Assembly (NCBI GenBank): GCA_903915615.1
Contig: CAIWTR010000061.1
Coordinates: 1-9,584, forward strand
Direction: 5' to 3'
Origin: an uncultured Armatimonadota bacterium
Lineage (GTDB): Bacteria > Armatimonadota > Armatimonadia > Armatimonadales > Armatimonadaceae
Length of the DNA stretch: 9,584 nucleotides
Both the position numbers and the translations under genes were made by a program. Below the pieces are notes generated by a model. The model saw only the letters and a program-made list of their open reading frames with translations, was not told where the DNA came from and did no database searches. Shown in pieces: positions 1 through 7,722 of this stretch. Position 1 is the first letter of the stretch. Each line of letters starts with the position of its first letter.

Positions 1-1251
1 CATGGCGATCCGGTAACGATGCTCCTTCGGCATGCTGCGCAGTCACTCGCCGGCTCAGATGCTGCTGCAAATGCAACGTGGCTTGAGATTACGCGCAAGT
101 ACGGTACCGACACGGGAGTTCTGGACCTCGCGGTTCCGCTAAGCCGCATCAAAGACTTTATGGAAAGCAACGCTTCCTGTTGCATCCTATTGTTGTTGCA
201 CGCCGATTTGTACCAATTTGCGGGCGAACCCAAAGCATCCCAGGAGCTCTACAGACGCATCATCAAGCAGCAGCCCGAATGGCCACGCCCTCATATCAAC
301 TATGGCTTGGCCTTGATTTCATCTGGGAAGGTCGATGAAGCCATTCGCATTTTGGAACGCGCTGTTTCATTGGATCCAAATGATGCCAAGGCAGCGTTGC
401 TCCTTGGGGATGCCCGTATGCGTGATGGAGCGCGTGCTGATACGACCGAGCCTGTCGGGACGAAAGCATCACCGGATATGAGTGTGACGCAAGGCATTGT
501 TGAGCTCAAGCGGGGAAACTTGGACCGGGCTCGCAGCGACTTTAAGGCCGCACGTGGCTTGGCTCCGCTTAATCCTGCGCCTGCGATTGGATTAGCCGAT
601 GTCGAGCGTATTGACAAAAATTACGTGAAGGCGGCTGCGCATTACACGGATGCGCTTCAGCTTGCAATCCGGGGAGGCTATGCATCATCGGAGCCAGCGA
701 TACGCCTAAGTCTAGCGGATGTTTACATAACGGCTGGTCGTTTTCACGAGGCGATGGAAGTTCTCGAGACAGGGCTAAAGCGGTTTCCACTGCTGATGGA
801 TAAGTGGAATGTGCGTCGGGCGGATGCCGCCGATGGCCTCCGAAATCCGGCGCTCGCGGAACAGGTGCTGCGTACCGCACTTGAGAGTGTTGAGGCATCC
901 GAGGTCGAATGTGCGTTTTCGATTCAAAAACGGGGTCTCATCGAAAAGTGCATCTTGACGTATCAGGTAGAGCTCAGCAAAAAACCTGGCGCAGCCAGAA
1001 GAGCACAGATTCAAACCGCGCTTGGACACATTTATACGACGCAGGGTGACCACGCTGCGGCGTACGCGATTCGCCTTGATGTTGCAAAATCCCGAGGCCG
1101 CGGTATCGACTGGTACCGCGCTGGAACATCGGCTCTCGCAGCACAAAAACTTATCGAGTCCAAGGATGCCTTCCGGCGGGCTCTTGCATCCACAAACCTT
1201 CCATTGGATGTCCGTAAGGCCCTCTCTCCGGAGCTGGCAGTTCCGAAGTAA
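1..1251 (+). CDS. TPR-repeat protein, 5'-truncated by window edge
   Basis: The reading frame is open from the first base (codons for HGDPVT precede the ATG at 19) and ends at TAA 1249-1251, so the true start is probably outside the window. The ATG at 19 has no Shine-Dalgarno sequence before it. Numbered from that ATG, the 410 residues contain repeated helix-turn-helix units of tetratricopeptide type: about 56-87, 90-123 (ending in the classic LDPNDAKA turn), 156-185, 187-217, 226-257, and weaker ones near 330-360 and 363-394. TPR arrays are protein-binding scaffolds, common in cell-envelope assembly, secretion and signalling. No catalytic domain is visible, and any signal peptide or membrane anchor would be in the missing N-terminus. 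The gene points toward the VOC gene (convergent) and is not part of the minus-strand operon. The TPR call is firm; the biological role is unknown. Confidence 0.85.
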   Translation, partial: HGDPVTMLLRHAAQSLAGSDAAANATWLEITRKYGTDTGVLDLAVPLSRIKDFMESNASCCILLLLHADLYQFAGEPKASQELYRRIIKQQPEWPRPHINYGLALISSGKVDEAIRILERAVSLDPNDAKAALLLGDARMRDGARADTTEPVGTKASPDMSVTQGIVELKRGNLDRARSDFKAARGLAPLNPAPAIGLADVERIDKNYVKAAAHYTDALQLAIRGGYASSEPAIRLSLADVYITAGRFHEAMEVLETGLKRFPLLMDKWNVRRADAADGLRNPALAEQVLRTALESVEASEVECAFSIQKRGLIEKCILTYQVELSKKPGAARRAQIQTALGHIYTTQGDHAAAYAIRLDVAKSRGRGIDWYRAGTSALAAQKLIESKDAFRRALASTNLPLDVRKALSPELAVPK

Positions 1252-1279
1252 GTCTGTTTACCGCACGTTCCCCATGATG

Positions 1280-1299
1280 CGCCGCGGTCAGTCGCGGTG
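1280..1299. terminator. Weak candidate hairpin between convergent genes
   Basis: CCGCG at 1282-1286 pairs with CGCGG at 1293-1297 around a 6-nt loop, and the stem can extend to 7 bp with one G-T pair. It lies 29 nt after the TPR stop and spans the stop codon of the VOC gene, where the two transcription units meet (intergenic gap 1252-1287). Neither strand has the T run expected of an intrinsic terminator, so it may only be a chance hairpin or a weak or Rho-assisted end. Confidence 0.22.
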
Positions 1300-1740
1300 G
1301 TGCTGACTGAATTCGACGATGACTCCATCGGGGTCGAGGGTGTAGCACAGCCGCTTTTGGATGTTATCCACGATACGGAACGGCACTGTCACAGGGGCGC
1401 TGAATACGGGTGTCCCGTTCACCTTTAGCTGTTCAATGAGTCCGTCAAGATCCTGAACATCCAATGCAAAGTGCCTTATCCCACCGGTGTTCGGCTGCGA
1501 ATTTGCTGTAAGGTCGTCGCCGGTTGGGGAATGGTAGTGCAGGAGTTCGATTCTACATCCGCCACCCAGTGGTTGGACAAAGACACACGATGCCTTTGCT
1601 CCTTCGAGGCCGGTTACCGTATCGATCCATCCGCCCTCGAGCTCGCACCTGAAGGTCTCACGCATTCCGAGGAGGCCCACGTAGAAGGCCAAGCTGGCAT
1701 CCATACATTTGACAACGATGTTGATGTGATTAATGGTCAT
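1288..1740 (-). CDS. VOC-superfamily (glyoxalase-fold) metalloprotein
   Basis: A single-domain 150-residue protein of the vicinal oxygen chelate superfamily, made of two paired beta-alpha-beta-beta-beta modules that bind one divalent metal. The four expected metal ligands are all in place: H5 (INHINIVV), E65 (RIELLHY), H90 (IRHFALDV) and E143 (IVEFSQ). The YTLDPDGVIVEF ending is typical of this family. Members include lactoylglutathione lyase, methylmalonyl-CoA epimerase, ring-cleaving dioxygenases and thiol transferases. The ligand set fits the lyase/epimerase type, but the substrate cannot be read from sequence. The length matches one-domain members. The ATG start lies 11 nt after the histidine kinase stop with no clear Shine-Dalgarno sequence, so it is probably the last gene of the operon and may depend on coupling. 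Family call confident; specific function unknown. Confidence 0.88.
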   Translation of the reverse strand: MTINHINIVVKCMDASLAFYVGLLGMRETFRCELEGGWIDTVTGLEGAKASCVFVQPLGGGCRIELLHYHSPTGDDLTANSQPNTGGIRHFALDVQDLDGLIEQLKVNGTPVFSAPVTVPFRIVDNIQKRLCYTLDPDGVIVEFSQHHRD

Positions 1741-1751
1741 TGGTCTTAGGT

Positions 1752-4355
1752 CTAATCAGCCGGCTGCTGATCTGTTACAGCTGCGAGATGCGTTGCCATC
1801 GTAGCAATCTGGTCCAGGCTGGACATCACGCCGGGGACATCACTTGCGGGTCGTGTATCGAGCCAGACATCCCCGACGAGCATCACCAATGTGTTCTTCG
1901 GCAGGCGGGACATCAGCGTACTCACATCGGAGCCCAGCTGCTCTCCTCCGTGTCCGCTTGCAACGACCAAAATCGGTGGATATGCGGAAACGGGAATCTC
2001 TGGTATTTGGGTTGCTGTACCGGATGGAACGATTAAGGCTTCGGGGATAAACGATGCGATGCGGGAAATATCCTCTTCAAAACCTGTCAGGATGACAAGT
2101 GTCTCGCCAGTGGTTGAACCGAGCGAACGGAGGCCATCAAGGATTGCTGCCCGGTCTGCTTCGGGAATGACGAGTGCGCTCTCGCCCAAACCTGTAAGAA
2201 GAATCGGGATGTGTGCTGTCAGGGCACTCGCGCGAAGATCAGACAGAAGAGAAGGGGCATCCACTCCTGATGAAAACGGTGCAAGCACAATACAATCTGG
2301 TCGGAGTCCCCGCGAGCGTCTAAGGGCCTCTCCCGTAGATGTTGCGGCTGAAACGGCGTTTCGGTGACCGCGCAGCGCACTAGCCGTCGATTGCCTCCGG
2401 ATCGGATCTCCATCCACAACGAGGTACAGGCGTAGTGTTTCCTCATCTGTTGGGATGCCGTTCGTCGGTGTCGCAGTGGCACGACGCAGGCTTATCGTGA
2501 AGGTTGTTCCAAGGCCGAGCGTGCTGGTAACGGTTACGCTGCCGCCCATGCGCTCTACGAGTGCCTTGGTTATCGCAAGGCCCAGGCCTGTGCCTCCTGT
2601 TTCGCGGGTGGATGAGTTGTCCGCTCGGTAAAAGCGTTCAAAGACACGCTCAAGGTCCTCGGGTGAAATCCCTGAACCTGAATCTGTGATCTGTGTCGTA
2701 ACCACATCATCGTCGCACGTGACCCGAATCGTGATCTTCCCTTGTGGTGGGGTGTATTTGATCGCATTTGAAACAAGATTAAACATCACCTGTGAGATGC
2801 GGTCAGGATCTCCCTCAACCCATGGGTTGAGCTTTGTGAACTGCATCCCAAGAGCAATGCCCTTTGCCTTTGCCTGGCCCGTCAGCATGTGGACAACGTG
2901 CTGAACAACCGGACGATAGTCTGTTGGGATTCTTCTAAGGCGGGTACCGCCAGCTTCGATGCGTGAGATATCCAGGATGTCGTTGATGAGGGTTGTCAGC
3001 CGGTCCGTTGATTCACCCGCAAGTGACAGGAATTCGCGTTGTGTCGCTGTGATGTGTCCTGCCTGACCATCCAGCATCAGATCAAGATAGCCTTTGATTG
3101 CTGTCAAGGGAGTACGGAGCTCATGGGAGACGGTTGAGACGAACTCAGTCTTCATGCGGTCGACTTCTGTTTCGCGCGTCACATCACGGAGGGTAATAAT
3201 CCGTCCCAGCCATTCTGACCCGGCACCCGGTGCGGTTTCCGCTCTAACGCCGACACTCGCTACCCGGATGATTCGTGTGCGTTCACCACTGAGGTAAACC
3301 GTCATCAAAAGATTTGAATGGGGAGTTCTAACTAGGTCACGCAGACGGTTGATGACTGTGGGAAGGTCCCGGACATGTCGGAATAAATGGCGTGCCGTCG
3401 CAAAAAAAGGCTTTCCTAAGAGCTGATTACCTTCGATTTGCAATATCTGCAGAAATGGCTGGTTGACAATGGTGAACATTGCACGGCTGTCGATGAATGC
3501 AATGCCATCCTCAGTGGTGTTTAGGACGGCTTCCACTCGCTTGTTGGCTGCATCCAGCGCAAGGTTGCGATTGACCAGCTCCTGCTCACGTCTGATGATT
3601 GCGTTTGCCATGCTTCGAAATGCACGCCGCAAGTCTCCGATTTCGTCTGGAGGATCAAGGGTGACATCCAGGAGGCGTTCATCTGCACCGATGGTTTCGA
3701 TGTTGACGGCGGCCTTGGTTAGCCCGATGAGTGGGCGGACGAGGCTGAAAGCGACAATACGTCCAATGGTGAGAGCAAGGAGAACTGCAATCGTCGGGAA
3801 TGCCACGAAGGATGCATTGCGTAGCATGTCAGCACGTGTTGCTGCAACCAGATCGGTATCGCGAACCTTTCCCGTAACGGAAACAAGGTTGTCGAGTGCG
3901 AGCTGTGTCTTAGTAAAGCCTTGCCGTGATGCGTCTCCGAGCTCAGCGAGGTAGGTTGCTTTTACAAAATCTGCTGCTTGCTGATCCGCCGGAATAAACA
4001 GAGCTTCAACGGACGGGTCCGGGTTATCCTGAAGCCATTGCCGAATGCCGATGGACGCCATCCGGTATCCATCGCGTGCACCTTCTCTGGTCCGTCGGAT
4101 GCGGTTGGGAGGTTCCTGAACACGCTGATAAACAATGTCCCGGTAGTCAAGTAACGCACTCCGCATGGAGAGACAGCGGTTGTGGAGGTCTAGATGGACA
4201 TCGTAGGTAACGCGATAGCGGTCTAATGTGACCCATAAGTACATCGGGACCAGGAGGCCGGCTACGACGAGAACGAATAGCGGGATTGCGTAGCCAAACA
4301 TTAACCGTCGGGCTAGTCGAGATGACTTTGGAACCAGCATTCGCGAGGACGACAT
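1752..4355 (-). CDS. Membrane sensor histidine kinase: HAMP, PAS, kinase core, degenerate receiver-like tail
   Basis: An 867-residue two-component sensor kinase. In order: a short basic N-terminus; TM1 about 20-43; a mostly helical, probably extracytoplasmic sensor region about 45-182 (possibly CHASE3-like); TM2 about 183-206; HAMP about 206-258; a short coiled linker; PAS about 272-395; HisKA with the phospho-acceptor H411 in VSHELRTPLTAIKGY; HATPase about 513-625 with N-box NLVSNAIKYTP (526-536), G1 DSGSGI (558-563), F-box VFERFYR and G2 GGTGLGLAI (587-595). All core motifs are intact, so it should be an active kinase. From about 640 the protein starts like a receiver (LVVDGDP, 645-651), but the phospho-acceptor position reads PDCIVLAPF, with Ala where Asp is expected. 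A second unassigned segment runs from about 750 to 860. The ATG overlaps the dapB stop by one base (TGATG), implying translational coupling. The signal sensed and the partner regulator are unknown, and no response regulator is present in the window. Confidence 0.95.
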   Translation of the reverse strand: MSSSRMLVPKSSRLARRLMFGYAIPLFVLVVAGLLVPMYLWVTLDRYRVTYDVHLDLHNRCLSMRSALLDYRDIVYQRVQEPPNRIRRTREGARDGYRMASIGIRQWLQDNPDPSVEALFIPADQQAADFVKATYLAELGDASRQGFTKTQLALDNLVSVTGKVRDTDLVAATRADMLRNASFVAFPTIAVLLALTIGRIVAFSLVRPLIGLTKAAVNIETIGADERLLDVTLDPPDEIGDLRRAFRSMANAIIRREQELVNRNLALDAANKRVEAVLNTTEDGIAFIDSRAMFTIVNQPFLQILQIEGNQLLGKPFFATARHLFRHVRDLPTVINRLRDLVRTPHSNLLMTVYLSGERTRIIRVASVGVRAETAPGAGSEWLGRIITLRDVTRETEVDRMKTEFVSTVSHELRTPLTAIKGYLDLMLDGQAGHITATQREFLSLAGESTDRLTTLINDILDISRIEAGGTRLRRIPTDYRPVVQHVVHMLTGQAKAKGIALGMQFTKLNPWVEGDPDRISQVMFNLVSNAIKYTPPQGKITIRVTCDDDVVTTQITDSGSGISPEDLERVFERFYRADNSSTRETGGTGLGLAITKALVERMGGSVTVTSTLGLGTTFTISLRRATATPTNGIPTDEETLRLYLVVDGDPIRRQSTASALRGHRNAVSAATSTGEALRRSRGLRPDCIVLAPFSSGVDAPSLLSDLRASALTAHIPILLTGLGESALVIPEADRAAILDGLRSLGSTTGETLVILTGFEEDISRIASFIPEALIVPSGTATQIPEIPVSAYPPILVVASGHGGEQLGSDVSTLMSRLPKNTLVMLVGDVWLDTRPASDVPGVMSSLDQIATMATHLAAVTDQQPAD

Positions 4356-5095
4356 CAGGTCAACAAATGCTCAAGACCATAGGTCAAGCCTGTTCTCCCG
4401 ATGGCCTTTCGCACGGAAAGGACGACGCCAGGCATAAAACTGGTTCTATCGATGGAGTCGTGGCGAATCGACAGACGCTGCCCGGGAGCTCCGAAGATAA
4501 CTTCTTGGCTTGCCACATATCCTGGGAGACGTACAGCGTGGACGGGGACTGTTTCAAATGCCATCCCGCCGCGAGCACCTTGGACGGATTCGAATGCACC
4601 GGATGGCAGTGGCGATGGCACTTGTGTACGGCTCTCATGAATCATCTGTGCCGTTTTCATTGCCGTACCGCTAGGTGCATCGACCTTCTTTTCATGGTGG
4701 TACTCGATGACTTCGGCATCCGGGAGATACTTTGCTGCCATCGCAGACATCTGCATCATAAGGACAGCACCAATCGCAAAGTTTGGTATCACAAGGACAG
4801 GAATTCCAAGCGCTTTGGAGCGGGTATCCAACTCTGCCAGCTGGGCTGCTGTGAGACCTGTTGTCCCGACCACGGGAATGACACCACACTCCAACGCGGT
4901 GATAATGTTGCTGAAGGCGGTTTCTGGAATAGTGAAATCGACCATCACCTGCGCTTTTGATTCTGTGAGCGAGGCCGCGAGATTGTCACCGACTTCGATC
5001 GCTGCAACCACTTCCATATCAGCTTCCGCAGTCACCGCACGTACAACTTCACTACCCATCCGACCAAGATAGCCGGTCACAGCAACACGAATCAT
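4355..5095 (-). CDS. dapB: 4-hydroxy-tetrahydrodipicolinate reductase
   Basis: Cytoplasmic enzyme that reduces 4-hydroxy-tetrahydrodipicolinate to tetrahydrodipicolinate with NAD(P)H, in the diaminopimelate/lysine pathway that also supplies peptidoglycan. The Rossmann nucleotide loop is seen as VTGYLGRMG (residues 6-14), followed by VDFTIPE (52-58), GVIPVVGTTG (71-80) and PNFAIGAVLM (104-113). The family active-site signature EYHHEKKVDAPSGT (131-144) has the catalytic histidine pair H133/H134 and the lysine K137. The length of 246 residues is somewhat shorter than E. coli DapB and fits the shorter bacterial forms. The frame is open 13 codons further upstream (to 5134), but the ATG at 5095 is chosen: it begins directly with MIRVAVTG, has GGAG 7 nt upstream, and overlaps the M16 peptidase stop as ATGA. 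No other lysine-pathway gene is in the window. Confidence 0.96.
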   Translation of the reverse strand: MIRVAVTGYLGRMGSEVVRAVTAEADMEVVAAIEVGDNLAASLTESKAQVMVDFTIPETAFSNIITALECGVIPVVGTTGLTAAQLAELDTRSKALGIPVLVIPNFAIGAVLMMQMSAMAAKYLPDAEVIEYHHEKKVDAPSGTAMKTAQMIHESRTQVPSPLPSGAFESVQGARGGMAFETVPVHAVRLPGYVASQEVIFGAPGQRLSIRHDSIDRTSFMPGVVLSVRKAIGRTGLTYGLEHLLT

Positions 5096-6342
5096 TCTGA
5101 ATCTCCAAATGGTCCCAGAGCGACAACCGCACAATCATCCAATGACTTTGGTAAGTAGTTCTCAGCAGCCGTTTGAACATCGGCGAGCGTCACGCGGTCA
5201 ATCCGGCTCACGACTTCATCCAATGGTGTGATCTCGTCATATGTCAAGAGGGCCTTGCCAAGACGAGTCATTCGACTCGACATCGATTCCTGCCCCATAA
5301 TTAACGCACTTCGGAATTGTGTCTTTGCGCGGGACAGCTCACCTGCCTCAACACCCGATGTACGAAGCTTTGCAAACTCTGTTTGGATCACATCAAGGCA
5401 TAGCTCGAAGGACTCCATCGATGTACCACCGTAGGCTCCGGTGACGCCAATCTCATCGTAGGGCTGGACGTAGGAGCCGATGGAGTACGCCAAGCCGCGT
5501 TTTTCCCTGATTTCCTGAAAGAGACGTGAGCCCATGCTTCCACCAATGATGCAGTCAAGCAGCATCGCCGCATAGCGGTCATCTGTATGGTGGCTTGGGC
5601 CCCGCTGTCCGAGGCAGAAGTGAACCTGCTCCGTATCTTCGGAAACATAGTTCCGTCCGGTACAGACCGTTGGTAGTGCAAGAGGAGTTCTTGCTGTTCC
5701 GCGGCCAAGGTGTCCCATGGCTGCTGTTATTTGCTCAACGACCAGGTCGTGGTTGACATTTCCAGAGAGGGCAATGGTGATCCGGTTCCCCTGGTAGCGC
5801 TCTGCCATCAGCTTGCGGAGGTGCTCTGGTTCGGCCGTCGCGATGACATCAGCACGCCCGATAACTGGTACGCCCAAAGCATGTTTTGGAAAAAGTGTTT
5901 CCGCGAAGATGTCATGGACGAGGTCTTCAGGGTCATCGTCCCGCTGCTTGATCTCTTCCAGAACCACGCCACGCTCGCGGTGTGTCTCTTCGACGGGGAA
6001 CAGCGGATCGGTCAGCATATCGGAAAGGATATCAATGGCTGTTGTGACATCCCCAGCAAGCGTCCGCATGTAGTAACACGTATGCTCACGGTCCGTGAAG
6101 GCATTCATGTAACCGCCGATGGCATCCACTTCATCCGCAATCTGTTTCGGGGATGGACGCTTTGTGGTGCCTTTGAACACCATGTGCTCTAAAAAGTGGG
6201 AGAGGCCCTGTTCCTCATAGGTCTCATCGCGTGACCCGGCTTGAACCCAGAATCCGACAGCAGCGGATGCTACATGCGGCACATTCTCGGAAACGATGCG
6301 AAGGCCATTTGGAAGCGTAGTAAGTTGATAGTTTTCAGTCAT
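5092..6342 (-). CDS. M16-family zinc metallopeptidase (processing-peptidase-like)
   Basis: A 416-residue protein of the pitrilysin/mitochondrial processing peptidase beta clan. The inverted zinc motif HxxEH is seen as H49-F-L-E52-H53 in LSHFLEHMVFKGT, and the distant third ligand lies in GVVLEEIKQRDD (E130, 76 residues after H53, as in the family). The second, inactive-fold half begins near 235 and carries the conserved glycine-rich stretch and the R/Y pair GSRLFQEIREKRGLAYS (271-287) used in substrate binding. The length matches single-chain bacterial members that work as homodimers or heterodimers. Active-site residues are intact, so it is predicted catalytic. No signal peptide is visible, suggesting cytoplasmic action. 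These enzymes degrade or trim short peptides inside a closed chamber. ATG start 6 nt after the pcp stop, with a weak AGG element. An M16 gene also sits in the lysine-pathway neighbourhood of Bacillus (mlpA near dapG/dapA), so its link with dapB may not be chance. Confidence 0.95.
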   Translation of the reverse strand: MTENYQLTTLPNGLRIVSENVPHVASAAVGFWVQAGSRDETYEEQGLSHFLEHMVFKGTTKRPSPKQIADEVDAIGGYMNAFTDREHTCYYMRTLAGDVTTAIDILSDMLTDPLFPVEETHRERGVVLEEIKQRDDDPEDLVHDIFAETLFPKHALGVPVIGRADVIATAEPEHLRKLMAERYQGNRITIALSGNVNHDLVVEQITAAMGHLGRGTARTPLALPTVCTGRNYVSEDTEQVHFCLGQRGPSHHTDDRYAAMLLDCIIGGSMGSRLFQEIREKRGLAYSIGSYVQPYDEIGVTGAYGGTSMESFELCLDVIQTEFAKLRTSGVEAGELSRAKTQFRSALIMGQESMSSRMTRLGKALLTYDEITPLDEVVSRIDRVTLADVQTAAENYLPKSLDDCAVVALGPFGDSE

Positions 6343-6348
6343 GCGGAC

Positions 6349-6963
6349 CTAATCGGGAGTGGATGCCGCTAGTGTAGCGGTGATTTCTTGGACGATGCAA
6401 TTTACGGAACGTGTAACCCGGTCAAAAGCATCCGGGGTGTGGGTTTTCTCGCGTAGACAGGGGATGTGAACAAACAACGCGGGAATGTCCGCGTGAAAGT
6501 GTCGTGCAAGGAAATAGGTGTGATTGCACAAAAACGATCCTGCGGTTAGTGAGATGGTGACATTTGCGTGGCTGTCATCCACGGGAACGACAGTCTCGAT
6601 GGAATGGACATTTAGGTTGCTAAAGTAGGCATCGGGACCCGCATCAACAATCCTGGATGGTTCCGCGACTACGCCATCATTGTCTGGCATTCGGAAATCA
6701 TCATGATTGAGGGCAACGAGCTCAAGCCGGATGACTTCCTCGGGGCCAGCTTCGCCCAGCATAACAATCGCATTAGGAGAATACTCTTCGACAAGCCCTG
6801 TCAGTGCTTGATAAACCGTGTTCCGTCGTACCGGGAGCGTACCGGTTCGTAGGCTTGGTGCTGCAGCTGCAAGTCGCTTCAGAATGGTCTGGGATGCATT
6901 GACATCCGAGTCCCCAAAAGGCTCGAAGGCGGTAACCAGTACCACCTTCGTTTGTTCGATCAC
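6349..6963 (-). CDS. pcp: Pyroglutamyl-peptidase I (C15), somewhat diverged
   Basis: A cytoplasmic cysteine peptidase that removes N-terminal pyroglutamate from peptides. Numbered from the GTG at 6963 (204 residues, the normal size), the catalytic triad is present: E81 in RLELVALN, C146 in AGSFLCNHTY and H166 in LFVHIP. These align with Glu81, Cys144 and His168 of the Bacillus enzyme. The substrate-pocket phenylalanines are also kept, F13 and F16 in TAFEPFGDS, as is DFRMPDNDG downstream. The glycine-arginine loop before the catalytic Glu is altered (GEAGPEEVIRLE instead of the usual GLAGGR-type sequence). The GTG start overlaps the stop of the upstream isomerase gene as TAGTG. A GTG at 6996 in the same frame would lengthen the protein by 11 residues into the upstream gene and has no Shine-Dalgarno sequence, so it is less likely. 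Family call is strong; some change in specificity is possible. Confidence 0.9.
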   Translation of the reverse strand: MIEQTKVVLVTAFEPFGDSDVNASQTILKRLAAAAPSLRTGTLPVRRNTVYQALTGLVEEYSPNAIVMLGEAGPEEVIRLELVALNHDDFRMPDNDGVVAEPSRIVDAGPDAYFSNLNVHSIETVVPVDDSHANVTISLTAGSFLCNHTYFLARHFHADIPALFVHIPCLREKTHTPDAFDRVTRSVNCIVQEITATLAASTPD

Positions 6964-7718
6964 TACTTGCCAAGCTTTCGTAGGTTTTGAAGACACCGGT
7001 TGATGCCATCGAGGGCAGGGAGGGCTTCATCTTCATATTCCACGATGTACCACTTGGTGCCTCCGGTGGTTTCGCAGACATCGAAGATTTCAGCAAATGG
7101 GACATCGCCTTCGCCGACCGGCGGCGCGTAGCTGTTATTGGCGACATCGTAGTCTTTGAGGTGAACCGTGGTCGCACGACCTGGGTAGGCCTTTAGAAAC
7201 GGAAGCGCATCTCCACCGCCTGAGAGTGCATTTCCGGTGTCAAACTGCATGATCACCGATGGATCTGCATTTCCGAAAAAGACATCCCAAGGAAGTTCTG
7301 TCTCGCCACTGAGAACTTTAAACTCTATGTTGTGGTTATGGTAGCCCGTTCGAAGTCCGTGAGGGGCAAGCGCGGCACTGATAGCACTGAGGTCTAGCGC
7401 GGCTTGCTTCCATTCCGCATTGGTTGATGCTGGCAGCCAAGGGACGATGAGAAACTCGTTGCCAAGGGTATGTGCGAATTCAACCGATGCCTCAAACTGA
7501 TCGCCTTGAAGGGTTTCGATTCCGACATGCGCACCGGCTACGCGGAGGCCTTCGGCATCCAGCCAGGTTCGAATCTGCGCTGCACTGTGTCCATACCAGC
7601 CGGCAAACTCAACGCCCTCAAACCCCATGGCACGAATCTTTGCCAAGGTTCCAGGCAGATCTTGTTCTGCTTCGTGGCGGACGCTATAGAGCTGTACTGC
7701 GATAGGAAGGTTTGCCAT
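6963..7718 (-). CDS. TIM-barrel sugar isomerase/epimerase (IolE/xylose isomerase-like)
   Basis: A 251-residue metal-dependent TIM barrel of the AP-endonuclease-2/xylose-isomerase-like family, which isomerises or epimerises sugars, keto-sugars or inositol derivatives. The predicted ligand residues of the active site are E132 (GYHNHNIEF), D160 (MQFDTGN), H186 (TVHLKD) and E227 (YIVEYE). The first strand, AVQLYSVR, and the VGEGDVPF loop (201-208) are typical of the clade close to sugar-uptake operons. The frame is open upstream to 7766, but that would overlap the permease gene by 44 nt. The ATG at 7718 has AAAGG 9 nt before it and follows the permease stop by 4 nt, so it is preferred. The protein is soluble with no signal peptide. 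The exact substrate is not readable, but location right after the transporter suggests it acts on the imported sugar or a derivative. Confidence 0.9.
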   Translation of the reverse strand: MANLPIAVQLYSVRHEAEQDLPGTLAKIRAMGFEGVEFAGWYGHSAAQIRTWLDAEGLRVAGAHVGIETLQGDQFEASVEFAHTLGNEFLIVPWLPASTNAEWKQAALDLSAISAALAPHGLRTGYHNHNIEFKVLSGETELPWDVFFGNADPSVIMQFDTGNALSGGGDALPFLKAYPGRATTVHLKDYDVANNSYAPPVGEGDVPFAEIFDVCETTGGTKWYIVEYEDEALPALDGINRCLQNLRKLGK

Positions 7719-7722
7719 CGGT

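Noticed and set aside
1280..1299. Hairpin as a strong bidirectional intrinsic terminator
   Set aside because: The stem is short and neither strand has a T tract after it, so it is kept only as a weak candidate.
4384..4960. Plus-strand open frame opposite dapB as a real gene
   Set aside because: It lies antisense to a clearly functional dapB, has no recognisable domain and a composition typical of a shadow frame.
5096..5134. Upstream start for dapB at 5134
   Set aside because: The added residues are unlike DapB, and the ATG at 5095 has GGAG at proper spacing and directly begins the Rossmann strand.
6964..6996. Upstream GTG start for pcp at 6996
   Set aside because: It would overlap the isomerase gene by 34 nt without a Shine-Dalgarno sequence, while the GTG at 6963 makes a tidy TAGTG junction and the normal protein length.
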